From: Flagellimonas flava
GTDB taxonomy: Bacteria > Bacteroidota > Bacteroidia > Flavobacteriales > Flavobacteriaceae
NCBI RefSeq assembly: GCF_900129665.1
Contig: NZ_FQWL01000002.1
Span: forward strand, 779,890-843,889
Direction of reading: 5' to 3'
Length of the DNA: 64,000 nt
Position 1 is the first letter of the stretch. Each line of letters begins with the position of its first letter. Shown piece by piece: positions 16,989 through 25,766 of this stretch. Both the position numbers and the translations under genes were made by a program. The notes beneath the pieces were generated by a model. It ran no database searches. It saw only the letters and a list, made by a program, of their open reading frames with translations, and was not told where the DNA came from.

Positions 16989-18182
16989 TTACGTTCTTCT
17001 TAATGGAATCTTTTTGCCGTATGGAAAAAAGATGTTAATCAGGTATAAATAAGGCAATGCATTGATTGGATATACGAAAGCCAAACAGATAACCAATAAG
17101 GCATAAAGCGCGAAGAAATATGTGGGTTTAGAATTGGTTATGCGCAGGAGCACGCAGAAATAAAGAAAGGCTCCAACCACACCCAGCTCAATAAGGGCCA
17201 TAAAGAAGAAGTTCTCCGTGCCTGTCCGTTTATTTGCCTCCGACATGATTTTTTTAAAGTGCTCTGGAAAATCGATTCTATCATAAACATCTGATTCGTA
17301 GACCACCGATTCATAACTGCCAAAACTACCTATTCCGGTACCCAAGGTTAACACTTTGGGGTCTGATAACAGAGGCATGCCAGTTCTAAACGAAACACTT
17401 CGTAGGCTGCTATAATCCTTAATGTTGATGTAAGATGATAAAATAAGAATACCCAAAAAACACATGGGAAACAAGAAGATAAGCAAGCGCTTGGTGGAGA
17501 AACTATAGCTTTGAAAAATAAAACGCTTACGCATCAAAAAGCGGTATCCAAAATAAATAACGGTAAGTAACATAACGAACCTTGTACCTGTAAGTACCAC
17601 GGTAATAACAAAAACCAGATAAACCCATTTTCGGCGGTCACCAATTATTTCTTTTCCAATAATAATGGAAAAAAAGGCAAGCAAGGCCAAGGAGATAGGA
17701 TGCCAAGTTACACTTGAAGCACGGTAGAAATTGTTTCGATGGCTAAATGAGAAATAGTGTATCGCATCAAAATCCACAAATTGCACCCAATAAAACTCTA
17801 CAAAGGAAAATAGGCAAACCAGAATAAAGAACCTATACAACAATCGCTTATGTTTATCCCGCATATACTTATTGGATAGATAACTTACAAATCCAAACAC
17901 AAAAAGAGGTTTAAAATAATAGGTGAGCTTTGCTACAAAAGCGTTTATGCTGTAAAAATTTACCAAAAAAGAAAGTGCTATAAATCCAAAAAGGAATATA
18001 ATGGCCGCAACATTGGTTCTTGAAAAACTATTATATAGAACCAAATCGAGTAGACAGGCCACCACACATATGAGAAGAAGGGCATCATCAAAGTATAGAT
18101 ATGGCGTCCAATATTTTGCAATGAGTTGGGTTGAGGCCACAAAACATAATAGAAATAACAGAATGGAATATGCCCTGCCCAT
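16989..18182 (-). CDS. Wzy/O-antigen-polymerase-like membrane protein
   Basis: 397 residues with about ten to twelve hydrophobic segments. A large periplasmic loop lies near residues 265-320 (SSLRSVSFRTGMPLLSDP, GTGIGSFGSYES, NKRTGTENFFFMALIELGV). The loop followed by a helix containing E-N-x-F and G-x-x-G is typical of O-antigen ligase/polymerase proteins, and GTRFVMLL resembles the Arg-containing segment of the family. It probably polymerises repeat units in the periplasm, working with the Wzz-like protein; ligase activity cannot be excluded. Last gene of the minus-strand arm, 81 bp after the VTC-domain gene. Confidence 0.82.
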   Translation of the reverse strand: MGRAYSILLFLLCFVASTQLIAKYWTPYLYFDDALLLICVVACLLDLVLYNSFSRTNVAAIIFLFGFIALSFLVNFYSINAFVAKLTYYFKPLFVFGFVSYLSNKYMRDKHKRLLYRFFILVCLFSFVEFYWVQFVDFDAIHYFSFSHRNNFYRASSVTWHPISLALLAFFSIIIGKEIIGDRRKWVYLVFVITVVLTGTRFVMLLTVIYFGYRFLMRKRFIFQSYSFSTKRLLIFLFPMCFLGILILSSYINIKDYSSLRSVSFRTGMPLLSDPKVLTLGTGIGSFGSYESVVYESDVYDRIDFPEHFKKIMSEANKRTGTENFFFMALIELGVVGAFLYFCVLLRITNSKPTYFFALYALLVICLAFVYPINALPYLYLINIFFPYGKKIPLRRT

Positions 18183-18263
18183 GAAACTAAGATATAAAAA
18201 GTGCGTTACCCAATTGAGGGCAAAGTTATGTTAAAAGGCCTTAAAAAAGAACAGACTTCTTAT

Positions 18264-19004
18264 TTAGGAATGGATACAATCCATGCCTCTTACATATTTT
18301 GAGTTTTTGGAAAGCCGGGCACCAATTTGCTGGCTCAAAATTCTGCTCTCTGCATCATGTTCCCTTCCATATTTAAGTTCTAGAACAATATCATGGATTG
18401 ATCGATCGGCCACACGGTAATTGCTTTGAAAATGTGGATTAAAAAAAGCCATGTTGAAATCGACGGTAATTCTGAAGTGTTGGCAATGTGATAGAAAGTA
18501 GCGCCGTTCGTAGGAATTGTACAGTGCAGGGAATAGACTTTGAAGTCTGGAAATTGGGTAGACATGACCTTTTTCCTTTAGAGCATGAACAATTTTATCA
18601 GTTACCGCATCCAAATTCAGATTATTGAGGTCAGCTTTAAAACCATCCATTTTATAGGATATCTTGTCCCCAACCTCTCCATATTTTCTCTTAATCTCCA
18701 AAGTTGGCGATTGTATTTCCGAGAACACATCATTATACCAGCGAAGTCGGTATTTTTCCCTTCTCTCATCTCCAGCAACATTCTGTTTATAAAAGGAAAA
18801 GTTGTTGTCATCAAAATAGATATTGTTGACAGTCCTTCTAGTATAGATTTCTTCAAAACCAAAACTATTGGTAAAAACAACGTTGCGGATTAAATCCTCT
18901 AAACCCAGGTGCTGAAAAATAAACTTTCTTTCAAACCGTAGATTCTTAAATTGGGATTTTTGATTGAAATCCCTATTTACTGCTTTTACCATACTCTTTA
19001 CCAT
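18264..19004 (-). CDS. VTC domain / polyphosphate-polymerase-like protein
   Basis: 246 residues, predicted cytoplasmic. It shows the alternating charged strands of the triphosphate-tunnel fold of yeast Vtc4: RFERKFIF (about 24-31), a YFDD segment, RREKYRLRWYND, TLEIKRKYG, YERRYFLS, RITVDFN and DIVLELKYG. The Arg/Lys pairs and the ExK pairs on successive strands would line a tunnel for nucleotide/polyphosphate and metal. In yeast this domain makes polyphosphate from ATP; bacterial members associated with CotH and DUF4956 genes are not characterised to my knowledge. Its start overlaps the 3' end of the CotH gene by 32 bp, strong evidence of coupled expression. Confidence 0.82.
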   Translation of the reverse strand: MVKSMVKAVNRDFNQKSQFKNLRFERKFIFQHLGLEDLIRNVVFTNSFGFEEIYTRRTVNNIYFDDNNFSFYKQNVAGDERREKYRLRWYNDVFSEIQSPTLEIKRKYGEVGDKISYKMDGFKADLNNLNLDAVTDKIVHALKEKGHVYPISRLQSLFPALYNSYERRYFLSHCQHFRITVDFNMAFFNPHFQSNYRVADRSIHDIVLELKYGREHDAESRILSQQIGARLSKNSKYVRGMDCIHS

Positions 19005-21996
19005 ACATTTGATCTAGCACACTATTTGTAACGGTTTCCACCGGAACGGCATCTACAAGAAGTTCTGAACCGTTTTCAATCAGGTAGTCCAATTGACAAT
19101 TGATTAATGTCAATCCGGTTACACTTATGTGTCCCGTACCGTACTCCGATTTCTTTTGAAATGAAGATAGTCCAAGCTTGGTGTTCATAATCTTTACAGA
19201 GGACAAAGAAATGGAAGATAGATCCTTGCTTACTATTCCAATTTCACCTCCTTCAACATTTATGTTTGAGCCCGTCACCACACTCGATTCACCGGCGCTC
19301 AGTGCCTTATCGGATGAGTTTCCAATGTGTATATTGTCTAGTTCAAGGTTGGATCCCGAAACATCTATTCCATCATTTCCGCTATTCAAAAACTGGCAGT
19401 TGGTTATACTTCCCACCACGAAATCTCCATCGAACGCATCGGAAAAAGTCTCTTTGAAAAAAGAAGAATCCATAGTGAAGTTGGAGCGAATGATGTTTAA
19501 TGCATCTTCGCATCTGTTTTTTTCAAAAACCGAATTTGTTATTTCAACAGGAGCTTCATGAAAATTAACTGCCCCAGACAACTCCCATATGGGGGATGTT
19601 GGGTTGGACAGGTTGGTGAAGTAGCAATGATTTAAAACAGACTTTTCGCCTGTCCCGGAAACGAATATGCCGGCACCAGAGCTATTGGTTGAAAAAAAAC
19701 GTATCGGGGATGTTTTGCTGCCTCTGCAGATTATGGGCGAATTGGAAATAAAGGAGGCTCCATTCACCAAATCCAAGGAAAACCCATCTTCAATCGTTAC
19801 ATTATAATTCTTAGGGATAACCAAGGTTTCGGACAAGGTATGCTCACCTCTTTGCAGAACTATTTTCTTTTGATCCTCCATAACCTTTATAAAAGGGAAG
19901 TCCCCGCAGTTTCCTACGAAGGAATTTTTATAGTCGACCACGTTTTGGGTAAAAGAACGATCATCCAGTCCAAAAGGGATTATGGCATCCGCTTTAACAA
20001 GGGAGGTGCCCAAGAGTTTATGCTTTATTTTTAGTTTTTTGACATCTTTCGGAAACCGAAACCCTCCCTTCTTGTTTTTCTTGGAGACAAAGGCATTTTC
20101 AAAAGCATCCTTAAGCGGAAAACTAATTATTCGCTTTTGGTTCGGAGGAATCACCGGATTAGATTGGAAAGGAGCACTTAAACTTCGGCCATTTGAATGG
20201 TCAATCCCATAAATTTCTACGGGGAGGTCTGATAAATTTGCAATCGCTACCTGAATTGTTCCGGGCCGATAATCGAGCAAATTGGAAACAATGGTATTGG
20301 AGGGATTTATTCTTTTTTTGATGAAGTTACTGTTGTAGTCCAATATAGCTGGGTCTACCATAGTCTTTAGTTCAATGGACAAATCGGCAAACAATCTATT
20401 TAGTTCTTCCCCAAAATCCTTTAAAACACCATAAATGAAATCTGGACGGGTGAAAAGTTCCAACTTCTCATTTAGCTTCTGGGTGTATAGGTCATCTCCT
20501 TCGGAAAAAGGATAGTCAACAAACTGCCGTATTTTGAACCCAGAATGAGAATCGAAGGCAATAGGTTCCAATTTGTTGGTAATAGGGTTGAAATAGAATT
20601 TTAGATTGTGGTCTATTAGCCCATGCTGGCCACCAAATAGATTTGATAATGCAACAAACGTGGTAAGTTTGTCCACATCAAAAACTTCTGTAATCTTCAA
20701 CTTCTTATGTCTTAGACCTTCCAGCAAATTCTGAGCAGTCCTGAATTGCTTGGATAATTTGGGGTCCGCGAGCACTTTGGTTTCTTCAAAAAGCTTAAGC
20801 GGCGCATTTTGTATGGATTGCAGAACCGCGCTTCTTGAATCTTCTTCCAACATCAGGTCGAATTGTTTTTTTCTATCGTCCCATATTTGTGACTCTTCGA
20901 AAGATAAAATAATACCTTCCCTTCTTTTGTTGTTTTCCACCAACCTTTTGGTAAAACTCTCCTCAATGGCCATTATTCCAAGGGACTTTGTCTTCGTAGA
21001 ATCTTTGTCATCTATTTCTAGAAACACGTTAAGGAAATCATAGCGAAGCCCGATAATGTCATTTTGCTTAATTATTTTATGAAAAAGCCATTCCCATTCG
21101 TAATTTCTTACTTTAGGATGCTGAATGGAGAATTTGTTCATTCCCATTACGGATTTGTCCTCTTCCAGGATGATTCTGTAAGACCATTTTTTTTCGTCGT
21201 TGAGATGGTCGGTCCAGTCACCTTTTAATCGAAGAGCCGCTTTTATACCCTCAGAATTGTTGAAAGCAACGCCAGCTTTTACAAAATCATCATCTTTTTT
21301 TACCAAGACCCTGCTCTTTAGGGCTTCATCCCGTCGTTGTTTTATTTTGTCGTAGTTCTTTTGGCTTAATGAGATGGTCAACTTTTCCAGCGAATTCGTA
21401 ATGTTTATGGGAGTGAGGTTTTTTAATTTCACACCCGAAGCTTCATAAGATCGTCCCTGTCCACCAACATATCTTCCGGTGTTGATGAAATCGATATTGT
21501 CCAGAGCCAAAAAATCACCTAGCTCTTCATGTATAAAAACACGCTTGAACATAAAAAACTTATCTCCGTCGATGTTTAACTCAATTGGATTGGGGTCTGA
21601 AAAATCCAGATTTACAAAATTGTGCTTTTGTAAGGTTAATAATGTGTTTGGTTCTTTGGGATATACATGTAAAAAAAAACGATCTGTCCGCTCTTTATAG
21701 GTAAGACTGTCCTTATAAACATAGTACAGTTTTGGAACACCAAAGCTGGTATTGAAATAGAGGGAGATTATGGAATCAGAATGAACTTTATTGACATCAT
21801 TCTTGATCATATCATAAATACTGTACTTGCCCACAACTGTTGTGGGCGCCTCTATATCTAACTTTCCCTTGGCATTAGAGTTTTTATTTGGAGCTTCATT
21901 TTTCTTTACAATCAGACCAACTAGTAATAATGAAACAAGAACAAGACTTGCAGCAAGAATCCTGTTTCTACTATTTTTTACTTTTTTTATTTGCAT
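18973..21996 (-). CDS. CotH-kinase-like protein fused to a parallel beta-helix, membrane anchored
   Basis: 1007 residues. One N-terminal transmembrane helix (about 12-30, ILAASLVLVSLLLVGLIVKK) puts the rest outside the inner membrane. Residues about 200-520 resemble the CotH atypical kinase domain: GVAFNNSEGIKAALRLKGDW, NKFSIQHPKVRNYEWEWLFH, then FGGQHGLIDHNLKFYFNP and IAFDSHSGFK, which correspond to the conserved catalytic/metal Asp region of CotH. Residues about 730-970 form PbH1-type parallel beta-helix repeats (DAFDGDFVVGSITNCQF; GNDGIDVSGSNLEL). B. subtilis CotH phosphorylates spore coat proteins; the substrate here is unknown. It lies 26 bp after DUF4956 and overlaps the VTC gene. Confidence 0.82.
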   Translation of the reverse strand: MQIKKVKNSRNRILAASLVLVSLLLVGLIVKKNEAPNKNSNAKGKLDIEAPTTVVGKYSIYDMIKNDVNKVHSDSIISLYFNTSFGVPKLYYVYKDSLTYKERTDRFFLHVYPKEPNTLLTLQKHNFVNLDFSDPNPIELNIDGDKFFMFKRVFIHEELGDFLALDNIDFINTGRYVGGQGRSYEASGVKLKNLTPINITNSLEKLTISLSQKNYDKIKQRRDEALKSRVLVKKDDDFVKAGVAFNNSEGIKAALRLKGDWTDHLNDEKKWSYRIILEEDKSVMGMNKFSIQHPKVRNYEWEWLFHKIIKQNDIIGLRYDFLNVFLEIDDKDSTKTKSLGIMAIEESFTKRLVENNKRREGIILSFEESQIWDDRKKQFDLMLEEDSRSAVLQSIQNAPLKLFEETKVLADPKLSKQFRTAQNLLEGLRHKKLKITEVFDVDKLTTFVALSNLFGGQHGLIDHNLKFYFNPITNKLEPIAFDSHSGFKIRQFVDYPFSEGDDLYTQKLNEKLELFTRPDFIYGVLKDFGEELNRLFADLSIELKTMVDPAILDYNSNFIKKRINPSNTIVSNLLDYRPGTIQVAIANLSDLPVEIYGIDHSNGRSLSAPFQSNPVIPPNQKRIISFPLKDAFENAFVSKKNKKGGFRFPKDVKKLKIKHKLLGTSLVKADAIIPFGLDDRSFTQNVVDYKNSFVGNCGDFPFIKVMEDQKKIVLQRGEHTLSETLVIPKNYNVTIEDGFSLDLVNGASFISNSPIICRGSKTSPIRFFSTNSSGAGIFVSGTGEKSVLNHCYFTNLSNPTSPIWELSGAVNFHEAPVEITNSVFEKNRCEDALNIIRSNFTMDSSFFKETFSDAFDGDFVVGSITNCQFLNSGNDGIDVSGSNLELDNIHIGNSSDKALSAGESSVVTGSNINVEGGEIGIVSKDLSSISLSSVKIMNTKLGLSSFQKKSEYGTGHISVTGLTLINCQLDYLIENGSELLVDAVPVETVTNSVLDQMYGKEYGKSSK

Positions 21997-22022
21997 GATG
22001 CAAGGATTAACGACAAAAAGGG

Positions 22023-22700
22023 CTAAATCTCATTGCTAAGAAATGTGACCTGGATACCATTATCTATTTTCAGGAGGTCGTCATTAATGATTTTGATATG
22101 ATTTAACGAAGACACATTTACTAGAAAGTTGAAATCAATTTCATCATCCGAATACTTCACCCTCTTGAGATCAACCTGATTGGAATTGTTGGAAACAATT
22201 TCGCTGATTTGTTCTGTAAACTTGGATTTGTCCTCATTGGCGCACCTAAGGTGAATCAATAAGTTTTGGGAGAATGAGCCCTTGAGCTTATCCTTACTTA
22301 GTATCATCACAATAATGACCAAAATTGCGAACCCAATTATTGTGGGAAGTAATTGATTGGCCCCCATACCTAGACCAATGGAAATAGCCATAAAAAAATA
22401 ACCTAATTCCTCGGGCTCTTTTATTGCCGTTCTAAACCGAACAATGGACAGTGCCCCTACAAGTCCTAACGAAAGGGCCAGCGAGGACTTTACGATTGAA
22501 ATAATTATAAAAGTGGTTAATCCTACCAAAATCAAAACTCTGGATAGTTGGGCCCTATTGGAAATGGACGATCCATATCTCACATAGACTAGTTTTAGGA
22601 AAAACAAAAGAATTGCACAAATAACAATATTTAAAACATAAGTTGGAACCGAAAAATTTTCTGTAAAGTTTAGGCTCAATTGGTCAATTATTGTATCCAT
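22023..22700 (-). CDS. DUF4956 integral membrane protein
   Basis: 225 residues from the ATG at 22700; an upstream in-frame TTG at 22769 is less likely. Three to four transmembrane helices (VLNIVICAILLFFLKLVYV; RVLILVGLTTFIIISIV; LSLGLVGALSIV) surround the signature ALSIVRFRTAIKEPEELGYFFMAIS, which is diagnostic of DUF4956 as I know it. A roughly 80-residue cytoplasmic C-terminal domain follows. DUF4956 genes are commonly found beside VTC-domain and CotH genes; function unknown. First gene of the DUF4956-CotH-VTC-polymerase run. TATTTTTG lies about 40 bp upstream on the minus strand. Confidence 0.86.
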   Translation of the reverse strand: MDTIIDQLSLNFTENFSVPTYVLNIVICAILLFFLKLVYVRYGSSISNRAQLSRVLILVGLTTFIIISIVKSSLALSLGLVGALSIVRFRTAIKEPEELGYFFMAISIGLGMGANQLLPTIIGFAILVIIVMILSKDKLKGSFSQNLLIHLRCANEDKSKFTEQISEIVSNNSNQVDLKRVKYSDDEIDFNFLVNVSSLNHIKIINDDLLKIDNGIQVTFLSNEI

Positions 22701-22781
22701 TACCTTGATTAAAGTTGGCAAAAATTTAAAGCGCGAAGTTAACGCAAAAATAACAATAATATAACCCAAAGCAATTCATTT

Positions 22782-22877
22782 ATGAAGGACCCAACACCGA
22801 TTTACCCAAACACCTTTAATATTGAAAAAGAGCATTTTCGTCCAATAAAACAAGCATCTCTTTTGGCAAAAACGTAA
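22782..22877 (+). CDS. Possible 31-codon small ORF upstream of and divergent from the DUF4956 gene
   Basis: ATG at 22782 opens a 31-residue frame beginning MKDPTPIYPNTFNIEKEHF and ending SLLAKT before TAA. It lies inside the 194-bp gap between two minus-strand genes and points the other way. Composition looks protein-like but I do not recognise it and see no ribosome binding site. It could be a gene fragment or chance. Confidence 0.2.
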   Translation: MKDPTPIYPNTFNIEKEHFRPIKQASLLAKT

Positions 22878-22894
22878 TTAGATAGGTTGGGTTT

Positions 22895-23602
22895 TTAAAT
22901 GAGGCCCTTTCGTATGAAGGAAACTTCTTCAAATGAATCGGAAACAGCAAAAATCTCGTACCCCTTCTCGTTTAACCGGCGGACGGAGCTAAGAGATTTT
23001 GGAGAAGCGGAATCGAAAAAGCGATCGTGAAATTCTATTAAGAGTTGATCTACTTGGACATCACTTTGGACGAAGGATTCGATTATGTCGTATTCCGAAC
23101 CTTCAATATCCATTTTTAGCACATCAATTTTGTTGTGGCCCAACATTCGTAAAATGTCATCCAAAGATTTCATGTGAACATCGATACGCTTATTCTCAGA
23201 CACCCTGACATGTTTTTCCAAACTTCCTGAAACATTATCATCATTTATTGGTAAAAAGAAAGAAGTATCCTCTGTTTTAACACCAATACCAAAATCAAAA
23301 AAAGCAAAACGATTGGGTGTTTCTTGGCCTTTTAGCCAATCGATAGATTTAGGTGTTGGGTCAAATCCATAAACTTTGCAGTTAAAATCATTGATTAACG
23401 CCTTATCAAAGGAAATATCCTGCCCTATACCAAAGGAATATACCACTGAGCTTTCATTAAGTAAGTCCGGACAGACAAAAAAACCGGCTAAATCCTGGCC
23501 ATACCAGATATGATTGCAATTGACACTTTTTTTTAAATGGCCCACATTTTGAGTTAACTTGATAACAAGCTTCTTAACTCTTTTTTTAAAGAACTTAAGC
23601 AT
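22895..23602 (-). CDS. FkbM family methyltransferase (second copy in the locus)
   Basis: 235 residues with a variant SAM-binding motif (VVYSFGIGQDISFDKALI), VYGFDPTPKSIDWL and the FkbM-type KIDVLKMDIEGSEYDIIESF. It is only distantly similar to the FkbM at 16058-16837, so it is not a recent duplicate. Probably O-methylates a sugar of the polymer. Lies 90 bp after the DUF1972 glycosyltransferase gene on the same strand. Confidence 0.86.
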   Translation of the reverse strand: MLKFFKKRVKKLVIKLTQNVGHLKKSVNCNHIWYGQDLAGFFVCPDLLNESSVVYSFGIGQDISFDKALINDFNCKVYGFDPTPKSIDWLKGQETPNRFAFFDFGIGVKTEDTSFFLPINDDNVSGSLEKHVRVSENKRIDVHMKSLDDILRMLGHNKIDVLKMDIEGSEYDIIESFVQSDVQVDQLLIEFHDRFFDSASPKSLSSVRRLNEKGYEIFAVSDSFEEVSFIRKGLI

Positions 23603-23692
23603 TAATTGAGGTTGAAGTTGAGGTAATATAAATACGAACTATGTAAAAATTCCATTTATTAAAACCTAATGATTTCTGGTATTTTTTTTATT

Positions 23693-24799
23693 TCACTTAA
23701 ATAAAGATAAATATTGTTTTGCTATGACCTTCCAATTGTAGTTTTTCAGTACATGTTGAAAGCCTTTTTCCGCCATTTCATCAACAAGATCAGGCTTGTC
23801 CACAAAATTTTGCCACTTCTTTGTCAAGTCTTGATAGTCGTTCACAAGAAAAACAGATCCAGAATCCCCTACTGTTGCCAGGTTTTCCTCAATGCCTTGA
23901 ACCAAAGTACAGACCTTGGCGCCCATTGCGGCCAAAAGGGATGGAGAGGTTCCTTCCAGTTCACTGGCTGACACATATAGAAGGGCATTGGATAAAAGAG
24001 CCTCGTATTCATCGCCAAACTTATATCCTAACAGATGGATTTTTGGATGTTCACTATACGTATTAAAAATATGATCCCTGTATTCGTTTCCCACAACATC
24101 ATCTCCGATTATTACCAAAGGCATGGAGGTATTCAACTGCAAGTAACTCTCTATTAAACGCTGTACTCCCTTTTCCTTAACAAACCTACCAACAAAAATA
24201 AAGTAGTTGTTTTTTTTAAGTTGGTGGGCGTCTAAAACGGTGTTGTTATCTGGTGTGTTGTTCGCTATGATTTTAGCCCCATAAGCGATGAGCTCCGTAT
24301 CTTTTTTGAACCTATTCAGGTAGAAATCCTGAACCACCTTGTTGTCTACAACAATTTTGTCCGCAAATTTAACGGACATATACGCTCCAAGCTTATACAT
24401 TGATTTGGCTATACGGCCCCATTTCTTCCGCTTCCATTCCAATCCATCGACAGAGATGAAAACTTTTTTGCCCAAAAGTTTTAATAGGGGTATAAAAAGG
24501 CCATTTCCACAGTTGTATAAATGAACAATCTTAAAGTCCCTTCGGAAAAAACAAAGATGGATTATTGAAAAAAAGGTGTGTGATAAAGTCTCCAGAGATT
24601 TAATAGGGAGTGATGAAAGATAAACCAAAGACACTCCATCTTTGGTATATCTGTCACGTTGCGGGTACAGATGCTTTCGGCAATAAACTAAAACGTCATG
24701 TCCATCCTCTACCCAATGTTTTGTGGTGTGATTCGCACAAGTTTCAAAACCACTGTAATTTGCGGGAAGGCCCCTTATACCAAGAACAGCAATTTTCAC
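23693..24799 (-). CDS. DUF1972/GT4 glycosyltransferase, rhamnosyltransferase-like
   Basis: 368 residues beginning MKIAVLGIRGLPANYSGFET, the hallmark of the DUF1972 N-terminal domain found in Cps2T-type rhamnosyltransferases. The C-terminal GT4 part has YFIFVGRFVKEKGVQRLIES, MPLVIIGDDVVGNEY and YVSASELEGTSPSLLAAMG. It starts with GTG whose first base is the last base of the preceding TAG stop (TAGTG at 24797-24801), so it is translationally coupled to the RmlD-like gene, consistent with use of a rhamnose-type donor. Confidence 0.88.
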   Translation of the reverse strand: MKIAVLGIRGLPANYSGFETCANHTTKHWVEDGHDVLVYCRKHLYPQRDRYTKDGVSLVYLSSLPIKSLETLSHTFFSIIHLCFFRRDFKIVHLYNCGNGLFIPLLKLLGKKVFISVDGLEWKRKKWGRIAKSMYKLGAYMSVKFADKIVVDNKVVQDFYLNRFKKDTELIAYGAKIIANNTPDNNTVLDAHQLKKNNYFIFVGRFVKEKGVQRLIESYLQLNTSMPLVIIGDDVVGNEYRDHIFNTYSEHPKIHLLGYKFGDEYEALLSNALLYVSASELEGTSPSLLAAMGAKVCTLVQGIEENLATVGDSGSVFLVNDYQDLTKKWQNFVDKPDLVDEMAEKGFQHVLKNYNWKVIAKQYLSLFK

Positions 24800-25719
24800 T
24801 AAGCCAAATCTTCAATGAACACTTTGGAATAATCTTCTAAGGCCTCTTGCCAATCCGGCATAACATTAAGACCTCTGGCGTTCAATTTAAGATTTACCAA
24901 TTTTTCCGAAAAGGGCCTTGGGGCAAAATATTCTGCCTTAAAGTAGTCTGAGTCAACCTTTGTCACTTTCACATCTTTTTCCAATCCTAAGAGGCGTACA
25001 AATTCTTTGGCCACATCAAAACGACTACAGTCTCCATTGCAAACCTGGTTATATACACCGTAAAGTCCGGATTGGACCACTTCCAAAATCCCCTTGGCAA
25101 AACTTTTGGTATAGGTTGGGGTCCCCAACTTATCGTCAACAACAAAAAGTTCCTTCTGCCCAGACTTTAATTGTTTATAGATTTTATTCACAAACTTTTT
25201 GTCCTTGCCAGGTCCACCGCCCATCATCCAACCTGCTCTAAAAACAAAAAACTTACGGACATGATTCTGCGTAAACACTTCGCCATGGTACTTTGCCTTG
25301 GCATAAATGCTAAGGGGGTTTACCTCATCAAAGTCATTATAAACATCTTGTTTGCCATCCACAATACCGGCCGTACTTATATAGACCACGGGTACATCCA
25401 GCTCATTGGCTATCAATCCAATATTCTCTGGGCCCAAGGCATTATACAACCATGTTTGCTCTTGATTTTTTTCACAGTACTCCAAATCTGTGAGTGCTGC
25501 GAGATTAATGATTAGATCTGGAGCGAAGCTTTTAATGTCTTTGCTGATTTCAGAATAATCGCTTACATCCGCATAACTGAGCCATGGAGCAGTCAAATTA
25601 ATGTCCGTAGCTTTGACCGTACATTTGGTATCTGTAAAAGTTTGGTATACGGATTCTCCAAGCATCCCCCCACATCCGGCAATATATACTTTTGTATTGT
25701 CTGTTATTTTGAATGACAT
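24799..25719 (-). CDS. RmlD/RfbD-like dTDP-4-dehydrorhamnose reductase family protein
   Basis: 306 residues, an extended SDR with a Rossmann start VYIAGCGGMLGESVYQTF, NLAALTDLEYCEKN, the catalytic YAKAKYHGE (YxxxK) and the C-terminal PRPFSEKLVN. The segment that reads STDYVFDG in classical RmlD is ISTAGIVDG here, so the enzyme may act on a related sugar nucleotide. If it is a true RmlD it would finish dTDP-L-rhamnose synthesis after RfbC. It is divergent (47-bp gap) from the O-antigen ligase gene and overlaps the following glycosyltransferase by one base. Confidence 0.82.
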   Translation of the reverse strand: MSFKITDNTKVYIAGCGGMLGESVYQTFTDTKCTVKATDINLTAPWLSYADVSDYSEISKDIKSFAPDLIINLAALTDLEYCEKNQEQTWLYNALGPENIGLIANELDVPVVYISTAGIVDGKQDVYNDFDEVNPLSIYAKAKYHGEVFTQNHVRKFFVFRAGWMMGGGPGKDKKFVNKIYKQLKSGQKELFVVDDKLGTPTYTKSFAKGILEVVQSGLYGVYNQVCNGDCSRFDVAKEFVRLLGLEKDVKVTKVDSDYFKAEYFAPRPFSEKLVNLKLNARGLNVMPDWQEALEDYSKVFIEDLA

Positions 25720-25766
25720 GATATTGATAATTTTATGGCGACAAAACTATAACTAAATCTGTACTG

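Noticed and set aside
22701..22769. Longer N-terminus of the DUF4956 protein from TTG at 22769
   Set aside because: The internal ATG at 22700 gives the expected DUF4956 N-terminus, and the upstream part overlaps promoter-like TATTTTTG sequence.
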